DNA from: Coccinella septempunctata
Lineage: Eukaryota > Arthropoda > Insecta > Coleoptera > Coccinellidae
Direction: 5' to 3'
Assembly (NCBI RefSeq): GCF_907165205.1
Contig: NC_058189.1
Location: 43,984,270 to 44,048,269 of the forward strand
Length of the DNA: 64,000 nt
Below, in pieces: positions 1 through 12,814 of the stretch (position 1 is the first letter of the stretch; every line of letters starts with the position of its first letter). The notes under the pieces are model-generated. The model had not been told where the DNA came from. It ran no database searches and saw only the letters and a program-made list of their open reading frames with translations. A program made the translations under genes and the position numbers.

Positions 1-1936
1 GAACCATATAGCATTATTTCCCTCTGCGATATGGTAATGGGTTATTTCCCAATAATTTCGCAATGAAATAAACTATCAATTTGAAATATATCATTATTGA
101 TTGGAAAGGTTTTCTGTTCAACTCGATTCGACAAAATCTTGTACCTACAGAATAGAGCTATTCTCGGAAATAATGAATGTCGAAGTTTTTATTTTTCCAT
201 TTCCCAGTGATGCTTCGAGGAATTATTGGTCATTACGGGTACAACAGAACGAAGCTGAGTATTCATCAAAATGAGCATTTACTCCTCGTCAACAATAACT
301 GACACTCGTTCGAGAAGAAGCTCATCGTACGCAATAATCCCCGCAATCATTCTTATCTGCTGTAATATCCACTTATCGTTGCCATTATTGCTTACATAAT
401 ACTTGTTCGTTCAAGTCCTTTATGCCCGAACGTTAGGGATGTCAAACAGAACTCGATTTGCATTAACTCGATTCTATACTTTGTGCTACTGGTTACGTTA
501 ATGACGCCAATAAGCGAAGAAACACCTACAAGCTCGGTTTTCACCTTGTGCATCGGAGATGTGTGAGATGCGTTGGTTGGCTCGTCTTGCCTACCGCGAT
601 GTGAATCTGCCAAATGGTGGGCAGAAATCACCTCTTGGATCGTGCGACAATGAAATACTCCAACTAGAATTTCGAAGAAATGAACTTAACAACGTTGAGA
701 GGATGAAATGACAATGAAGGAGTTGTTTTTATTAATCAATATTGTCTATGCTCCAATACAAAGGCTGTTCCGAAACACAACGTTAGTCCTAGTGGTGAAA
801 CAATCGGAAACTGTACATGTATATGACATGTTTTTTTTTTTGTTGACAGGTAAATAGGTACTTTCATTTTGTATCAGGAGACTACTTCTAAAAAAAAAAA
901 ATATCGGACCAACGCAAAGTGCCTTATCAGAAGTAGCCACAAGTCTTCCGTCTTTATTTTTTGCGTGCAGAAAAGTGACATTTTACGAAAATAACTATTG
1001 ATAATGATAAGATTGTTGCCTTGCAAAGGATTAAGGATTTGTAGCTATCCTACGATTATGTGATGCCATATTCACATTTCCATTTTTGACATGACGTGCC
1101 TCAAAAAAAATTCGTTGTCAAGTAGGTTATGAAATTTTGAAGGTTGATAATCTATGACTGAACTGTCTGCTTTCCTCGAATTACTTGACGCGTACAGATA
1201 TTTTAGCAGTAGATTCCTTAGGTCGAAAAAAACACTTTATTTCTACCTATAAAATTTTTTTTTATACCCAGTATACATGGTCATGTTGTATCGAGTGTTG
1301 TATGTATAAAGTAATATTAACAAGTTAAAATATATAGGGAATACTTAAAAAAAATATAATGTAAGCGAATAGAAAGAAAATAAACGGGAAACATAACGAA
1401 TACAAAATGAAAATAATACTTTCCAAAATTGAATGAATTCATTTACTGAATGAAAGACATAGTAACCAATATGCGCTCAGTTTTTTCTGAAATTTCGGGC
1501 TATTTTGAAAATTTTTCCCTCTCAGAAGGTATTTACATAATTCCTGATGTGGAATTTATCTTTAGTATTATAATCGCGAGTGTCAGACTTCCAAAAATTA
1601 TCTTTGTCCCTATTTTGGGTAATAACTTACTAAGTTTTCAAGTATGAAGACAATGGAAATGTTATGTGACACTGTGTAAACTGCGAACCTTATATTTTAC
1701 CGATTGCTCTTGAAAAATCTCAATGATATGGATAATATTGGTTCTTAAAACGTTTTCGAATCTGTTTGAACAAGGAGCGTGAGAAATGGCCTCTCAAGCC
1801 TCTTAACACTAGAACTTGTCGAGCTGATAATTATTGCTGGACAGCCGTGTATAAACATAAGTATCTATAAATTCAACTCCTTCATTACTGGATTTTCAGT
1901 AAGTTGCATTTTCATCATTTCTGTTTGAATGTATCA
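1..1936. other. No gene recognised; AT-rich non-coding DNA
   Basis: Only short open frames occur on either strand, none with a recognisable motif. A few homopolymer runs (for example poly-T/poly-A near 830-900 and 1250) are the only structure seen. Confidence 0.6.
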
Positions 1937-1938
1937 TA

Positions 1939-2616
1939 CAGGGTGTCAATCGTCAATTCGAAAACATGGCAGTCCAATTATGTCACGACAAGGGTGATTT
2001 CAGAGAAAATGCCGGAACAGGTCAATTTCTATTCGTATGAGGACATATTTTGAGCAGAATTGTAAGCCGAAACCTCCTCAACCTAGGTGTATGAGCTATC
2101 GCTTTTAAATTTTCAATAGGGAATAAGGGGTGACCTATACCTCAATTGAAAGATCACTTGACCCTCTACATGAATACTATGGTTTGCAAATTTTTATCGA
2201 GTCCTTGAAGTAGTTACAGGGGCTGACAATTTGAAAACTTGCCAGGCCAATTATGTCTCGACAAGGATGTTTTGAGAGAAAATGCCGGAACAGATCAATT
2301 TTTATTCGGAGGGGGACATGTTTCTAGCAGAATTGTAAGCCAAAACCTCTTCAATCTTTGGTGTAGGGGTTGTCACCCCTACATTTTTAATAGGGAATAG
2401 AAGGTGATCTTTCAATTGAGGTAAATCTCACCCCCAATTTCCTATTAAGAATTTAGGTGTGATAGCCCCTACACCTAGGGTTGAGGAGATTTCGGCTTAC
2501 AATTCTGCTCAAAATATGTCCCCCTCCGAATAAAAATTGACCTGTTCCGGAATTTGCTCTGAAAACATCCTTGTCGTGACATAATTGGCCTGGCAAGTTT
2601 TTGAATTGTCACCCTA
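1939..2616. repeat. Foldback cluster with TA-CAGGGTG type ends
   Basis: Three related copies of one ~200-bp sequence lie together. The first starts CAGGGTGTCAATCG at 1939 after a TA. The second starts CAGGGGCTGACAAT at 2217 after a TA and has the same orientation. The third (about 2440-2616) is the inverted copy and ends AATTGTCACCCT. The last two form a palindrome; the first is a half copy beside it. The shared core includes the GCCGGAACAG and CAGAATTGTAAGCC segments. The TA and CAGGG ends suggest a non-autonomous Tc1/mariner-like element, but no transposase is present. Confidence 0.6.
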
Positions 2617-2915
2617 TCTACGACGGGTGAGGCATCATCAGTTTTTATAAGAAATAAATATAATGATTCGATAATGTCAGATTAACGCCACAAGGCTATG
2701 TAAGATAACTTCAGCCAGTCTGAGTTATGAAGTAATGATTCGATGTTTAATGAACGGAAAAAATGATTGACATTCCGGTAATTGAAATATAAATTAAAAA
2801 CTATATTTTATATACTTATATACTGAATCGATAAATACATATGTCGTCCAAGCCACAATCCACAATCCACACATATGTCGCCCAACACGATGTGACAACT
2901 ATACATAAGTACATA

Positions 2916-4426
2916 CAGGGTGTCCGGGGAATAACTGTACATACTCTTACCAGAGATAGAGTTGGACTAGCTGGTTACGGATTGACTATAAAAAATTAAT
3001 TTCTGGATTTCCCTAGAAAGCTACAGGGTGATTTTCCAACTTCATGGAAATACTTAGATCATCATAAAATCCAAACTTATTGACGGATATTATTGAAACT
3101 CGGGAGGTTATTGACACATGCTAAGGTCAAGTAAGAAAGATATCAATTATTTCATTATTCCAGGGCCGCACTCATTAATATTCATTTAAAGTGTTCAGGG
3201 CAAAAAAAAACACTTTTTATTTCAAATTACAAATAATTGATTCGTTTTTTAGTAAGAAGCTAAATTATGCTTCAATTCTCGGTATCACTCAAAGTTGTCA
3301 CATCAAGAATTACTTTTTTATGAATTTTTGAATTTGGATAAAGTTCGAAAATTTGAATTTTTCACCATGAAGAGAACTGAAAATCTCATGTCTGAATATA
3401 AAATGCGAATGTATTAGTAGAAAATTTACAAAAAAGTTCAGAGCTTAAATAAGCACTTCAATAACGAAACAATAACAAATGAAAAAAACTAAAATACAGT
3501 AGAGAGTACCTAATAAAAATAAAAATAGGAACGAATGAATTGCTGAGTCAACGATATTTCAAAAGTGGTTCGAAATGAAAACCATCAGCTTGTATACATT
3601 TCTCTTGCCGAATTTTCAAATTGGATACAGCCTTTCGAATCATATCGCCATTATTTCTTAAAATATCGCAACAGTTGATTATTCTGTTCATCAGCTGTTC
3701 TCTTCACTGGAAGAAGTGTAACTTTGGTCTATATCATTGTTGTCGAACACCCAGTATACACAAAAATAATTTTGAAATATGCTTCTGTATACCCTATACA
3801 CATCACCAATTTTTTTTTCAAAATACCTCCATTTACTCCCTCAGAGTGAAATCCGCGTCTGGGGTGGACACCCAGTATACCAACAAACTATTATAGTCTT
3901 CTTCACCTCCAGTGACTTTTTTAAGAAAATTTATTATTTATTTTCGACCTGCACAAGATGACTATGTCCTGTTCAGGTAAATAAATTGCAATTTTCGAAC
4001 TTTATCCAAATTAAAAAATTCATAAAAAAATAATTGTTGATGTGACAACTTTGAGCGGTACCAAAAATTGGAGCATAATTTAGCTTCTTTCTAAAAAGCT
4101 AATCAATTATTTGTAATTCGAAATACAAAGTGTTTTTTGTACCCTGAATACTTTAAATTGAGATTAATGAGTCCGGCCCTGGAATAATGGAATAATTGAT
4201 ATCTTTCTGACTCAACCTTAGCATGTGTCAATAACTTCCTAAGTTTCAATAATATCCGTCAATAAGTTTGGATTTTATGATGGTCTAAGTATTTCCATGA
4301 AGTTGGAAAATCACCCTGTAGCTTTTTAGGGAAATCCAGAAATTAATTTTTTATAGTCAATCCGTAATCAGCTAGTCCAACTCTATCTCTGGTATGAGTA
4401 TGTACAGTTACTCCCCGGATACCCTG
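2916..4426. mobile_element. Mariner-like element with ~450-bp terminal inverted repeats
   Basis: The element is flanked by TA (2914-2915 and 4427-4428), starts CAGGGTGTCCGGGG and ends CCCCGGATACCCTG. The left arm (about 2916-3360) and right arm (about 3975-4426) are inverted copies of each other, including the TCATGGAAATACTTAGA-type segment on both sides. The 600-bp centre keeps only the tail of a transposase (separate entry). Known Tc1/mariner elements duplicate TA; the long arms and the truncated centre point to a non-autonomous derivative. Confidence 0.75.
3548..3703 (-). pseudogene. Transposase C-terminal relic (mariner/IS630-like)
   Basis: An open stretch of about 50 codons on the minus strand reads like the end of IS630/Tc1/mariner-type transposases: a segment beginning LMNRIINCCDIL, then MIRKAVSNL, and finally a Cys-Ile-x-x-x-Gly-x-His-Phe-Glu-x-Leu-Leu tail before a stop codon. 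The same tail motif closes the transposase fragment at 57669-58001. The catalytic domain is gone and an in-frame stop lies just upstream. It sits in the centre of the long-TIR element 2916-4426 and shows that this element descends from a transposase-bearing parent. Confidence 0.6.
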
Positions 4427-4428
4427 TA

Positions 4429-7400
4429 TAATATTTGTGTTCGAAATTGGTATTTCAAGAAAAAAAAAACGTTCTAGAGTTCATGCGACAGACTTTCGGT
4501 AATTGGAGTTTGTTTTCAATTTACTTTCTCGTGAGGGGTTTTCGTTACATACTCATTAATTTTTTGATGCTTTCTTTTCGATTTCATTTTTCATTGTGAG
4601 ATTTGTTGAGTTCCTGCTGATTTCTTCCTTGAATTATTCTAATTAGGTCTTAACTAGCGGTTTACAATGATATATTGCGTGATCGAAGCCGCAGGTTTGA
4701 GCTATTTAATGCAATATTTCGGATTTTTGTACATGATTATTTTCGTATGTTCATATACATAATCACAACTTAGGATATAGGTAATTCAATTCGATTCGTG
4801 AGTATTGAATATTCTCATTTCAGAAGACCTTAAGTTTACACACAATTTCGAAGCCTGATGTCCTTAGTCTTCTTAGGAATAGCTAATGAATACAGATGTG
4901 TACTTGGCCTGTAACAAATACGAACTTTCTTCCTAGTGGACGTTTTTAATATCGACAACCCACACGTACAAATATGGCGGAATACGTTTTGCCATATGCG
5001 TCCACTTCCTCGATTCTAGAAAGTGTACCGAGTCGGTTGTAATGACATTAGTAGAGTCCTTAACAGAAGAATGAGTTCGACCACTACCTGCCAATGTACT
5101 CTTTGTCAAAATGGCTATAATTAACACATTATGGAGTTGCCGCTGGAGTGAAAATGACAAGTGGCCTCTTCGTGCGTAATCTGTTGTTATGTATGTCATC
5201 TGAAGATATACAGGATGAATACTCCCACAAATTTTGAAAGGAGATAACTGAAGAAAACAGCTGGATTATTGGCAATTCATCGCTAGATATAGAACGGAGA
5301 TGTTTCTATGAACTTAAGCCCCAAAGCACTTTCAGAGGATTTCGCCACATCCTTATGGTCTTATTTTCTGAAATATGGTTATTTACTGATAGTTTCTGAG
5401 ATAGAGGGTGTAAGATAAACTTAATGGGTGGAAATAGTTCGCAATCAACTAAGAGAAAATTGACGCATTCAGTGTTTTTCTGGGAAAGACAAGGCAAAAA
5501 ATGGACTTAATGAGGACGAAGGTAACATCAACTAAATGAAAACTTACCTAAAAATCATTTGGTTCAATCAGCAATCAAAGTTGCAAAGCGAAGGAATAAA
5601 AGAGAAAGAGTGGGCGTTTTTCCAATCAGTAGTTTTGTTTTGATTACTTGTCCTTCTTTCTATCAACCAACTTAAATATATAATGGAACACAGGTGATGA
5701 AACAAAGAAAGAAATAGAAAGAATATCTTCAAAGAAGACAAACAACACACTAGAATACACGGACCTAAATAAATGTATGAGAAAAAACACAGACAAACAC
5801 CTAAGAAAATACAGTGAGAACAAAATATAAAATGAAATATAAAGAAACCGAGATAGATATATTGACAGAAGGAACGTTGAAATACAAAAAAGGTTTTACC
5901 AATTTGCGTTCTGTGGCTGCATACTTATCAAGAATGTTAAAATCATGCACGTCATGGGAAAAGGTATTCTTGTATGAGAGAAGTCAGAAATCTAACTATA
6001 GAAGAGACATTATTTCTTCTCGGAAGTCATTTGCTAAGAGATGAAGAACGCTCCCTTGGGTATTGTGTAGTCTTCTAGTATCGTTGAACCAATGGAGAGG
6101 CATTCAACCATTAGCGTATAAAATTTATATCATCTTTCTCAATTTTTCGGAACGAGATGGGTGGCTGGCATTGAATCCATAGGATATAAGTTATTACTGA
6201 ACACAGTTATTGTGCAATAACGAGAGCACACTTGGATAGAGTTTTCTGCAAATACCTGTCGGCTTGCTGTGCAGCAATTCCTCTGTGGAATGAACCAGTA
6301 TTCTCATATCCAACAGCCCATTAGATTGTCACACTGCACACACTTCGCAATAAAATAATGTAATTTCATCTAAATCATTTTCATAACCTTCATCAAACTA
6401 GCATCCAAACTCCGCGGGTGGTCCGGATACTAGTTGAGCGCCTATTTACATCGTATATTCTTTGAAGAATGGTTGCAACAATATTTTTCTTCACTATCTG
6501 GATGCATCAAAATGGGAAATTCAGTTTGGAAGTTAAACCATCAGCAGATTAATCACTCATAGTGAGTTTTCATGGTACAAAAATATTTTTTAGGTGCCTA
6601 ATGATATCTTTCGCACCTTGAGCATAAATATAAAATAGTTACATAGAATAATATGTAAGATACCGTCTGATAAATGGATTGAAAAATATCAGGATCACTA
6701 TTAGGATGAGCCGATTCCAATTCAAAAAAGTAGTTCCAGATACTTTTTTCTGTTTTTGTCAACTACTTTCGGCATTTTCGCAATTGGCGAATCCAAAAAT
6801 CTAGACGCCCTCTGCCGATTGAATTACGAAACTACTTTGTCAGTACTGCAAAGTCAAAACAAGTTTTGTTCCTCATGTTTTTTCTTATCTCACGTTGTCC
6901 AACAAAGTATTATTATCATTATTTGGAGATGTTATATTGGGATTATTGTCTGGGTTTCTGAATAGAAATATTGATTCCGAAAAAATATTGGAAAAGAAAA
7001 GGTATTTATATCAGTGCTTTCAACTGGCAGGAGTTGAGGTTAAACGATTTTTCTTTGCGAGAGTTTTCTGCTAAATTCAATTGACGATTTAAAAATACAA
7101 TTTTATAATTTTCATACTTCCAAATGAATGCTTTTTCTCATCTGTAGAACTTGTTCCATGAGCCGAATCATATTTATGTCTCTTGAGATTTCAGTATGAG
7201 GAATACCTCTGCATCATAACATGGAATTGAAATACTTTAAATAGAAACTTCACAAACTCAGTATATGCTACCTCAACATTATAAGCTAGGTTTAATTCAA
7301 GAAAGAATCTGTGAAATAATAGGATTTTGTGTCTAGGTACAGTGGATCACCAATATCATCGCTCGATTTTATTCCACAATTCATCCCTTTCAAATGAAGT

Positions 7401-7831
7401 AGGTATTTCCAAAGAATGTTGATCTTTCTTTACGAAACTAAATCAATCAATTCACTTCCGATATTTCCGATAAATATCTTGATTTACTAGAAAAACTCTG
7501 TTAGGCCGTACAAATCTCGAAAAGAGTACTGACAAACGTCAAAGTTTGTTTTCATTTCGCAGCGCCCTCAACGGTAATTGGATTCACGAATTGGCAATGT
7601 AGTTTTGACATCAACGATATCATAGAAATACCAAACGATATTTCATGGGTGTCAACCTTACTACGTTTACAGCCGGCTGCTTTCATAAAAGTGAGTCGAC
7701 TATAAGTGAACGCAGTGTTTAGTGAACCACACAATCAGAACAAATTACAAAATAATGTCATCAAAATGTTACAATATTAGAGAAATGCTGTTTATTGTCA
7801 ATACAGAAGCGCCTTTTAAAAGCACTGCATT
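4429..7831. other. No gene recognised
   Basis: There are several open frames of 60-90 codons (for example 4933-5199 minus and 5814-6044 plus), but none has a domain signature, codon pattern or splice context that I can defend. Confidence 0.5.
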
Positions 7832-7935
7832 ATTGTTCGTGCCACCATTTCTGGTGAACACAACACATGATACATTCCTCTGTTGGTAGATCTTCATATT
7901 TTTCTGAACAAATAGGACAATATTGATCGAGTCTT
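7832..7935 (-). pseudogene. Pogo-type transposase C-terminal zinc motif, relic
   Basis: The minus strand encodes CPICSEKYEDLPTEEC followed by a Cys-x-x-Cys and WWHEQ, then a stop. This Cys-rich PHD-like tail (CxxC, PPTE-type segment, CxxC, WxH) is a familiar ending of insect pogo/Tigger DDE transposases and some other transposon proteins. No catalytic domain is seen upstream, so this is a fragment. Assignment to pogo is inference from the motif alone. Confidence 0.5.
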
Positions 7936-8339
7936 AACCAAGAAAATCAACAATGTCATAATTTATTCCTCACTGAACAAATGCTCATATAATGAATCTA
8001 TGCGCCCACTTTCCCCATTAAGCCAAAATTTGAATTGACGTTCTTATAGAGTTGAGCTGCTTTTTATTATATATTTAGATTAATATGCGCATGATCGAAT
8101 AAAATATTGTTTAACACTGTCGGACTCGGAACTTGGACCTGGCAGAATTTGCAAATATGCTAAAAATTAACAAGAAAACTAGTGAATTTGATTGATTGCA
8201 AATAAACAGTTAAAGAAATGTCGCACGGCGCACTCCTATGATAAACTAATTTGGCGATTCTGCGCCTTGCTTCACCCAAATGAAACCCTCTTTCATACAT
8301 TGCATAGTCGAGATATACTGCGCACACTTACCCTCTGCG

Positions 8340-8840
8340 CCAAGTTACCCCGAATGACTCTAAGCCGGAATATCCGTTGGTCTTGGTCGAATGAAAATCA
8401 AAAAATATTTCGTGAAGTGCACACTCAACTTCCCTCAAGATTATAATGAAAGTTTGGGCGAGTGTTTATGGAAATCACATAATTGGCCCTTTTTTTGTAC
8501 CCGGTAATCTCACTGGTCAAATTTATTTAGATCTATTGGAGACCTCTATTTATCCAGCCTTGTGCAAGTATTAGAGAATGCAGAAGACCATCAAACGATC
8601 ATTCTCCAACAAGATAACGCACCACGTCATTTCGTTCAACCGGTGCCTCAGTTCTTAGAAGAAAATTTTCCTCACGCGTGGATTGGAAGAAGGGGACATA
8701 TTGATTGTCACCCAGATCACCTGATCTGGCTCTACTGGACTATCCAAACTCGGATCATTAATGAAAGCCGTCATTTTACACCAGAAATAATGAGTAGTCT
8801 AAGCGAATGTCGTCAGCAAAACTTATATTATTGGTGAATA
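8340..8840 (+). pseudogene. Mariner-like transposase relic with frameshifts
   Basis: Pieces of one transposase follow each other in shifting frames: SNENQKIFREVHTQ near 8390-8430, then VWASVYGNHIIGPFF at 8450-8500 and GNLTGQIYLDLLE, and then, after a frameshift near 8570, TIILQQDNAPRHF with the second catalytic Asp of the DDE/D domain, followed by WIGRRG. The third catalytic region (normally SPDLTPLD) is mutated. Order and motifs match IS630/Tc1/mariner transposases with a GNHIIGPFF block. The gene is dead; no terminal repeats were identified. Confidence 0.7.
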
Positions 8841-10005
8841 GTGACCATTTTCAGCATTTTATAAACTAATCACAAGAATAAGTACTCTTCCACTATTTCA
8901 CCTGTCATTTCGATATCGATGGAAATTTTGATGCGAAATTTCAGGATCAAATAGTATTCGATAAAATCTTCAACATGATACATCTAATCCCTTTTCAAAT
9001 CAAAATCAGGTTGTGCTCACCCACGTTTGGGAGTTTCAGTTACGATGATGCAAGAGCAGAATAGATTTTACCCCTTGAATCAGAACTTGACGGATCCGAG
9101 GGATTTTCAACATTTTCTTTTCAAAGCCGGAAAATCGAGGTGTTAAGTTTCGTTGGACCACACTGTATTCATTATACAGTCACTGTATAATGCGTATAGT
9201 GCGGTTTGAGCCTTGAGGAACCAAAGATAAACTTTATGCTCACAACACAAAAAAATTATAAATCTGTTGGTCAACTAATACAGTTATAAAAGAGGGTACA
9301 ATAATTTAACAGAAGGTATATAAAATAACTCTTCAGGATTCGTGACAGGATCATATTTATAGGGGATCAAATTTATAGCTGTCCATATCCGTATGTAAAC
9401 ACAACTTTATGTTATAGCTCAGCAAATATAGCTGTTGGAAAAAATCATAGTAAGCCACTGGATTGCTATAAAAAAAGTGTCTGCATAATGTTTTCATTTC
9501 AACGTCCTAGCATAAACAGGGGCGGAGACAATGACCAAAGTTGAAATCACCCAAATTTAAATTTTGGTTTATAACTTTAAACAAAAGAAGATGGAGAAAT
9601 GCAGTTGATGGCATTATTAGTTTCTCGAAAGAAGACGACATGAATGGTACATTCATTTTCCCCTATCTTGTTGGGTTAAAAAGTTGTAGTTCAGGTATCA
9701 CCAATTTTGCCCACCCTGTACATAAAATGATTTATGTAGATACGTATAATTCAGTTTTGGGTACTCTACTAATCACATATCATATTCAAGATACACACTG
9801 TGTTACTTATCTCCACGATTTATTTGATAGCTCAGTACAGGATGATTGATTATAAATGCCTATCCTCTATCTTTGACTCTTTTGTGCTACGCTGTATCGA
9901 ATGAATTTTTGAAAAACCTTCTTTTCATATATATTTAGGGTGCTGTAGAATCTTGGCGTGATCCTACTTCCTTATTTTTTATCTAGGTACCTAATCTTTC
10001 TATTC
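8841..10005. other. No gene; short trace of a CAGGGTGGGC-type terminus
   Basis: The 102-codon open frame at 9541-9849 overlaps a stretch ending in ATTTTGCCCACCCTGTA (near 9700-9722). This is the same terminus as that of the foldback at 33339-34455. I take it as a diverged fragment of that element family rather than a gene. Confidence 0.4.
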
Positions 10006-10156
10006 TACTGAACATTCTGAATCTGCATATCTGGAGAATGTTATTGACCAGGCTAAGGAAACAATCTTTGGGGGTGATAGTGCTAGAGCAGCGCAGCTTA
10101 GCAACATCTTCCAAGCAGCTGTTATTGCCATGGACGACATGACTGTTGGCGTTTAA
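10006..10156 (+). pseudogene. Unidentified short coding-like segment
   Basis: A 50-codon open stretch ends in TAA at about 10156 and has balanced, protein-like composition (it includes AYLENVIDQAKETIFGGDSA and AVIAMDDMTVGV), unlike the AT-driven frames around it. It could be the last exon of a host gene or the tail of a transposon protein. I do not recognise the family, and no companion exon was found nearby. Confidence 0.3.
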
Positions 10157-10231
10157 ATTGTTTCATTTTCTTGTTTACATACATAGAGTTTAGTGTTTTT
10201 TAAGTTGATAAATGTTCATAAATTCAATGAA

Positions 10232-10460
10232 TTCCTTTCTGAATTACAATTGATATTTTCTGGAATACAATTGACGGTTTCTGAAATACAAATGATTAAT
10301 CTAAAATACAATTGTCAGTTTCTGAAAAACAATTGAAGGTTTCTGAAATAAATGTGACTTAACTGAATTTGAAATGACCATTTCTGAAATGAACTTGACT
10401 AATCTGAAAGACAATTGATGTTTTCTGAATTTCAATTGATCATTTCTGAATAACAACTTT
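10232..10460. repeat. Minisatellite, ~20-21 bp unit
   Basis: About eleven imperfect tandem units follow the pattern TTTCTGAAATACAATTGA plus 2-3 variable bases. Units vary by substitutions and by small insertions, so the array looks old. Confidence 0.75.
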
Positions 10461-11655
10461 AAATGGTGTAGAATGCTGAAGAGTTGGTATCAAATTTAAC
10501 TTCCTCGTACTCTAGCACTAGATTTTGCAGATGACCACCCTCCTCGCAACAACAGTACTTACTTCAAAAAGAGCTAATTAGAATGGGTAAGCTACTTTGA
10601 TATTCTAAAGTAGGTATCATATATTCGATCAAACATTGATGTGTTTCAAGCGACAAATGACTAACAGCATAGACGAACAGGCGAATAATTTGCCAGTATC
10701 ATCGAAAGTGTTTTCGAATAATCCACATGCATGATGAGCTCACTAACAGCCCCTGTTATGATGAATAACTGGACCTACTAGAACAGAAATGACTGCTATG
10801 TAGTATTTTATGCTTCCATCGAAATATGTGATGTTTCACAGACATAGTGTCTTACTTCAGAGAAGCCCTCTCTATCCAGTTCCTGTATTTTCAAACGATG
10901 TCATTGGCAGGAATGAAAATTGGCAACCAAGCTGCATTTTCTCCTAAGCCATCGAGCGACCAGTAAAAACGGTGGAGTCGAGATTGCAATTGCACATTTT
11001 CTGCGATAATAATTCAGTTTATCCATTAAAACATTGTCGTTGAGAGATGCTCAATGTGGGGATATCGGAACGAGCCAGTGACCTTCTCAAGGACTCGTGA
11101 TCGGTGCAAAACGCTGGAACAAACCGGTCTCGGAAACACAATGAAGACGTACGCTAGCATCTGTACAAGGGCGGCACCACAGGGGTGAGTTTATAGGTGG
11201 AATTCCAAGAGAGACATCTACCAAACTTGGATAGTCCGCATTTTTCCCATCGTCATCGATTTGTTCAACCACCATTTTTTTCTTAACTAAAAATTGAAAC
11301 GTTAACATAGACAGATTCATCATCAACAGAATTCCTAGTTATTGGAATAGAAATTCACGTAACAAGTCGGAAAATAGGGACGAATAGACAAAATTCTAGG
11401 ACAAACTGTAGGCGAGTTCTGTAAGACTGCATATCCAAAAAAGCTATTTTCGGGCGTGTTTTGTACAATATTTTTTAGGCAACCGTGTAGAATAACAAAT
11501 TAATGGGACGACCCATTCCTTCATTTCATTATTATGTATTTTAATTCTTAGTTGAATTGAACAGAACAGAATTGAAAATACTACATATTAACCAGAAATT
11601 TCTACTTTCTCAAAGAATAAACGTCCGGGAAGTGGGTACACCCCGGACGGTTGCC
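10461..11655. other. No gene recognised
   Basis: No domain-bearing frame was found. The 79-codon frame at 11087-11326 (minus) has no recognised similarity. Confidence 0.5.
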
Positions 11656-11659
11656 GGAA

Positions 11660-11815
11660 ATACATGCTACTTATGTACCAAGGACGAAAAACTGTCTATT
11701 TTTGTAGAGCCTGCAAATTGATAGCCGTGGATAGCAAGCAGGTGAGACAGTTTTTTGCCGAGGTGCATATTACATTTTTTCCTCGACCTCTACATATATC
11801 TTCATGAAAGTAGGT
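11660..11815 (+). repeat. Dispersed repeat, copy 1 (inverted copy at 47190-47330)
   Basis: The segment containing CCAAGGACGAAAAACTGTCTA, then TTGATAGCCG, GGTGAGACAGTTTT and GAGGTGCATATTA recurs in inverted orientation at 47190-47330. Both copies contain the inverted pair AAACTGTC / GACAGTTT. Ends and class are unknown. Confidence 0.5.
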
Positions 11816-12197
11816 ACTCACTTTATTGCTAGTCTTGGCCAACTTTTCGAACTACAGACGTGATGTTGCTTTTAATGAATTGAAACAATTGAAGTGAAAC
11901 AACACTCTATTTCAATTATACGATAGAATAAAATCAATCATGAATCATCAAACATTAATAGTGACATTCATGTTGAGTTTGTCCAATTATTTTGATATTG
12001 ATTCCTGCTGTCGAAAATTATGCAAGAGAAAAGTTTTGATTATGGTTACTTGTTGATGCGATTTCGGATGCATGTGCTCCAGCAGTACCATTTCCAAAAC
12101 TTCTCTCAACGGGTGATTTACCTGTTAGAATGCTTTTTGACACGTTTATTTTAATGTGAATGGAAACCTCAATGTATCCCTCGGCGACTGTTGAGGA

Positions 12198-12367
12198 TTT
12201 TTTTTTGTGTAGCAGGGGGAAAATCTGCAAGTCAGACGAACCACACTCTCCTGAATGGAAACAAGTATGAGGATTCTCACTCTCCTGAGCTCGAGACCCA
12301 CTAAAAACCCTTAACTGCTTCTTGAATATTGGTTCCAGGCATTTGCCTATAAACCGTATATCTCGAA
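12198..12367 (-). mobile_element. 3' end of an older Jockey-type copy (3' UTR and poly(A))
   Basis: Poly-T (12198-12206), then AGCAGGGGGAAAATCTGC and a stretch with CACTCTCCTGAG, GACCCACTAAA and GGCATTTGCCTATAAACC. These match the 3' UTR of the full-length element at 18784-19062. This is the far 3' end of the old copy whose coding parts lie at 12815-13387 and 17759-18143, on the other side of two later insertions. Confidence 0.75.
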
Positions 12368-12814
12368 GGCCCGGTACTTTCACCTTCGAATAAATTTTAT
12401 TCACTGTCAATAAGTATCCGTCAAATAATTTCCTATCTGAAGGATACCTTATTTCGGTGCTTTCAGATGAAATTATTTGACGAATAACAATTCTGTGAAA
12501 ACACGGTTTACTACTTTTCACTGATTAATGTAAAATAAGAGACCGCATAATATGTCATAATTCTAACTACAAAGCAAATATTTCGTGAAAATCACACAAA
12601 AAATAACCATACATCCAGAATCTTAAAAATTCAACCAATAATGACGTACGGACATTCGATCTATGACAAATAAAATCTTATTAACGAATTTCAATGACAA
12701 ATTTATTCGATGAATAACACTATCTGAAAGTGAAAAGACTGCATTTTTTCTTATCCTAAGAATAAGACTTATTTATCGAATAAATTTAGTTATTCGCACG
12801 TGAAAGTACCGGCC
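12368..12814. mobile_element. 447-bp MITE, GGCCCGGTAC family, copy 1
   Basis: The element begins GGCCCGGTACTTTCAC and ends in the inverted GTGAAAGTACCGGCC. It splits the 3' UTR of the older Jockey copy. A second copy, in inverse orientation, makes up 36316-36371 plus 42063-42446; the two share the interior (for example TCAAATAATT, GAAAGCAC and CTTCAGATAGGAAATTATT). The second copy is flanked by TAA on both sides, a three-base duplication typical of PIF/Harbinger elements; here the flanks (GAA, TTA) are not identical. No transposase is encoded. Confidence 0.75.

Noticed and set aside
12018..12521. 167-codon minus frame, partly similar to a frame at 42293-42634
   Set aside because: The similarity comes from the shared MITE sequence, and both frames run through its terminal repeat. 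Substitutions show no bias to synonymous sites by eye.
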